A stretch of 6,600 bases of DNA from an uncultured Clostridia bacterium. Its GTDB lineage: Bacteria > Bacillota > Clostridia > TANB77 > CAG-508. The stretch lies in assembly GCA_934167135.1 (NCBI GenBank), contig CAKPKI010000094.1, positions 1 through 6,600 of the forward strand, in the 5' to 3' direction. The notes under the pieces are model-generated. The model searched no databases, was not told the origin of the DNA, and saw only the letters and a list, made by a program, of their open reading frames with translations. A program made the translations under genes and the position numbers. Below, in pieces: positions 5,182-6,600 of the stretch (positions are counted from its first letter, which is position 1; every line of letters begins with the position of its first letter).

Positions 5182-6483
5182 TTATAAATTATCTAAACAA
5201 AATACACTATACAAAGGAATACATTTTATATCATTTTCAAATCCAAAATTTTTAGTTGATATTCTAATAGAATAAGGAATTTTATATAAACCTTTAAAAA
5301 CATTTAAGCTTTTTGACCTTGTATGTATACTTGATTTAACTTCAATTGGAATAATATTTCCTTCTTTATCTTGTACTACAAAATCTACTTCTGCTTTTCC
5401 ATTAGATTCCCAATAATATGGTTTTAATCCACATTGAACTAAACTATTACATACATAGTTTTCTGCCAAAGCTCCTTTAAAATCGTTCATGTTATCATTT
5501 TCTACAATTACAATATTAGTAGGTATTCCAAATTTATTACACAATAGACCTACATCGCTCATATAGATTTTAAAACTTTCTGGCTCTATAAATGCTGAAA
5601 GTGGTAATTTTCCTTCTTTAATTTTTGTACATTGATTTATAATTCCTGAGGCATTTAACCAATTAATTGCTGTTTCATATTCATAAGCTCTTGCTCCTGA
5701 TTTTATTAATTTGTATTGAAATTTTTTGTTTTCTTTTGCTAATTGTGCCGAAATAATATTATATACTGCCATTATTTTTGTTGTTTCTGTGGCTGTCGCA
5801 TATTTAGCCATATCTGCAATATATGAATTATTAATATCTTTCAGAATCGCTATTACAAAGTCCATATCCTGTTTTTCTTTATATTCTAAAATTGCTCTAG
5901 GCATTCCACCTATTGCTAAGTATAATCTATAATATTGATTTGCTAAACTATGTAATGAAAATTCTTTGTCCTCAGAAAAGGCTTGTCTTATCATATTTGC
6001 CAAGTCTTTTTTGTCTAATGCCCATAAAAATTCCTCAAAATCCAATGGATATAATGTAAGCATTTTTACTTTTCCAACTGGAAAAGAATATTTTTGTCTA
6101 TTAATTGCAATCCCTAATAATGAACCTGCAGCTATAACATGATATTTTGTCTTACTTTCTGCAAAATATTTCAATGATGTTAAAGCTCTTTCACATGCTT
6201 GTATCTCGTCAAAAAATATTAATGTATCTTCTTCTAATATTGTTATTCCTAATCTCACACTTAATTCTTTTATAATTCTTTCTACTTCTAAGTCTTGTTC
6301 AAAAATTTTTGATATTTCAGTATTGTCTTCAAAATTTATATATGCAACATTTTTATAGTTTTCTTTTCCAAATGATAATATAGTATAGGTCTTTCCTACT
6401 TGTCTAGCTCCATATAAAATTAATGGTGTTTTTTCTTTATTATTTTTCCACTCTAGTAATTTTTTCGACATTTTTCGTTCCAT
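5182..6483 (-). CDS. AAA ATPase with DUF4143 domain, 433 residues
   Basis: The ATG at 6483 has AGGAGG (6497-6492) eight bases ahead. The N-terminal AAA_14 ATPase domain shows Walker A GARQVGKT (25-32), Walker B LIFFDEIQ (88-95) and the sensor-like AAGS (118-121). PLDFEEFL (146-153) and GGMPRAI (192-198) are typical of the family. The C-terminal DUF4143 domain has a nuclease-like core: YYWESNGKAEVDFVV (356-370) and IPIEVKSS (378-385), with D367, E381 and K383 as the PD-(D/E)xK-type residues. Length and motif set are complete. These proteins are widespread, often on mobile or defence-rich regions, and their cellular role is not established. Here it lies 85 nt upstream of the recombinase on the same strand with no clear terminator between, so read-through is likely. 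It has its own near-consensus promoter. Confidence 0.93.
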   Translation of the reverse strand: MERKMSKKLLEWKNNKEKTPLILYGARQVGKTYTILSFGKENYKNVAYINFEDNTEISKIFEQDLEVERIIKELSVRLGITILEEDTLIFFDEIQACERALTSLKYFAESKTKYHVIAAGSLLGIAINRQKYSFPVGKVKMLTLYPLDFEEFLWALDKKDLANMIRQAFSEDKEFSLHSLANQYYRLYLAIGGMPRAILEYKEKQDMDFVIAILKDINNSYIADMAKYATATETTKIMAVYNIISAQLAKENKKFQYKLIKSGARAYEYETAINWLNASGIINQCTKIKEGKLPLSAFIEPESFKIYMSDVGLLCNKFGIPTNIVIVENDNMNDFKGALAENYVCNSLVQCGLKPYYWESNGKAEVDFVVQDKEGNIIPIEVKSSIHTRSKSLNVFKGLYKIPYSIRISTKNFGFENDIKCIPLYSVFCLDNL

Positions 6484-6505
6484 TTTATGTACCTCCTATA
6501 CATTT

Positions 6506-6534
6506 ATTTTAACATAATTCTTTTTTTTAGTCAA
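6506..6534 (-). promoter_or_regulatory. Sigma-A-type promoter for the DUF4143 ATPase
   Basis: Reading leftward, TTGACT (6534-6529) is followed after 17 nt, mostly an A-run, by TAAAAT (6511-6506). RNA would start near 6499, right before the ribosome-binding site at 6497-6492, giving a very short leader of about 16 nt. Confidence 0.7.
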
Positions 6535-6600
6535 ACTCCTATTTTGTTTTTTCGTAAAATTATTATATCTCGTTGTATAGGAATATTATTAAATTTATAT

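Larger units (their letters stand above)
3503..6600. mobile_element. Serine-recombinase element inserted in the M14 gene; right end not in window
   Basis: The left boundary is placed at about 3503, where the M14 reading frame loses homology, roughly 20 nt from the recombinase stop codon. A large serine recombinase reading toward its own element end and lying next to the attachment site is the usual layout of Tn4451-type and skin-like elements. The DUF4143 ATPase gene at 5182-6483 is probably cargo. No M14 sequence appears to the right in either strand, so the other junction must lie past 6600 or have been lost. I could not find a convincing direct repeat of the 3490-3520 sequence near 5130-5180. 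Boundaries are inferred. Confidence 0.6.

Noticed and set aside
4651..5932. Plus-strand frames of 79 and 68 residues inside the recombinase and ATPase genes
   Set aside because: Antisense shadows without ribosome-binding sites.
1..6600. CRISPR array, tRNA, rRNA or known riboswitch
   Set aside because: No regularly spaced repeats, cloverleaf or conserved RNA core was seen on either strand.

Overview
This is an AT-rich window from an endospore-forming Firmicute, most likely a member of the Clostridia. The evidence is the 3' two-thirds of spoIVA (found only in endospore formers), strong T/A-ending codon bias, purine-rich Shine-Dalgarno sites ahead of nearly every gene, and a Tn4451/TnpX-type large serine recombinase. 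Species cannot be told from the sequence.

Layout. Positions 1-1023 (+) hold the C-terminal part of SpoIVA, with its start outside the window. It converges on a two-gene minus-strand unit: a MazG-like pyrophosphohydrolase (1532-1891) followed by an unrecognised 149-residue protein (1049-1498). A 12-bp perfect hairpin overlaps both converging stop codons. At 1928-1967 two sigma-A-type promoters lie interleaved on opposite strands. One drives the MazG-like unit leftward. The other drives an unrecognised 188-residue protein (2078-2644) rightward after a leader of about 115 nt, ending at a 13-bp terminator. A small two-helix membrane protein with cysteine clusters at both ends (2737-3000) is on the minus strand. 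It is divergent from an M14 zinc carboxypeptidase gene that starts at 3167.

The M14 gene is the key feature. It reads normally through the HxxE zinc motif and the NPDGV motif. It then loses homology at about position 3503, roughly 20 bases before the stop codon of a convergent large serine recombinase gene (3522-5096). This is the expected look of a mobile element integrated inside a gene. Upstream of the recombinase, on the same strand, is an AAA ATPase with a DUF4143 domain (5182-6483), probably cargo of the element. The rest of the peptidase gene and the other element end are not in the window.

How the parts may work together. In endospore formers, serine recombinases of this class sometimes excise elements from developmental genes (sigK/skin, spsM). 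An interrupted peptidase is therefore either dead or a regulated gene in pieces, and the sequence alone cannot decide. The recombinase ribosome-binding site abuts a 14-bp hairpin whose loop reads as a -10 box. This could keep read-through transcripts from the ATPase gene from being translated into recombinase.
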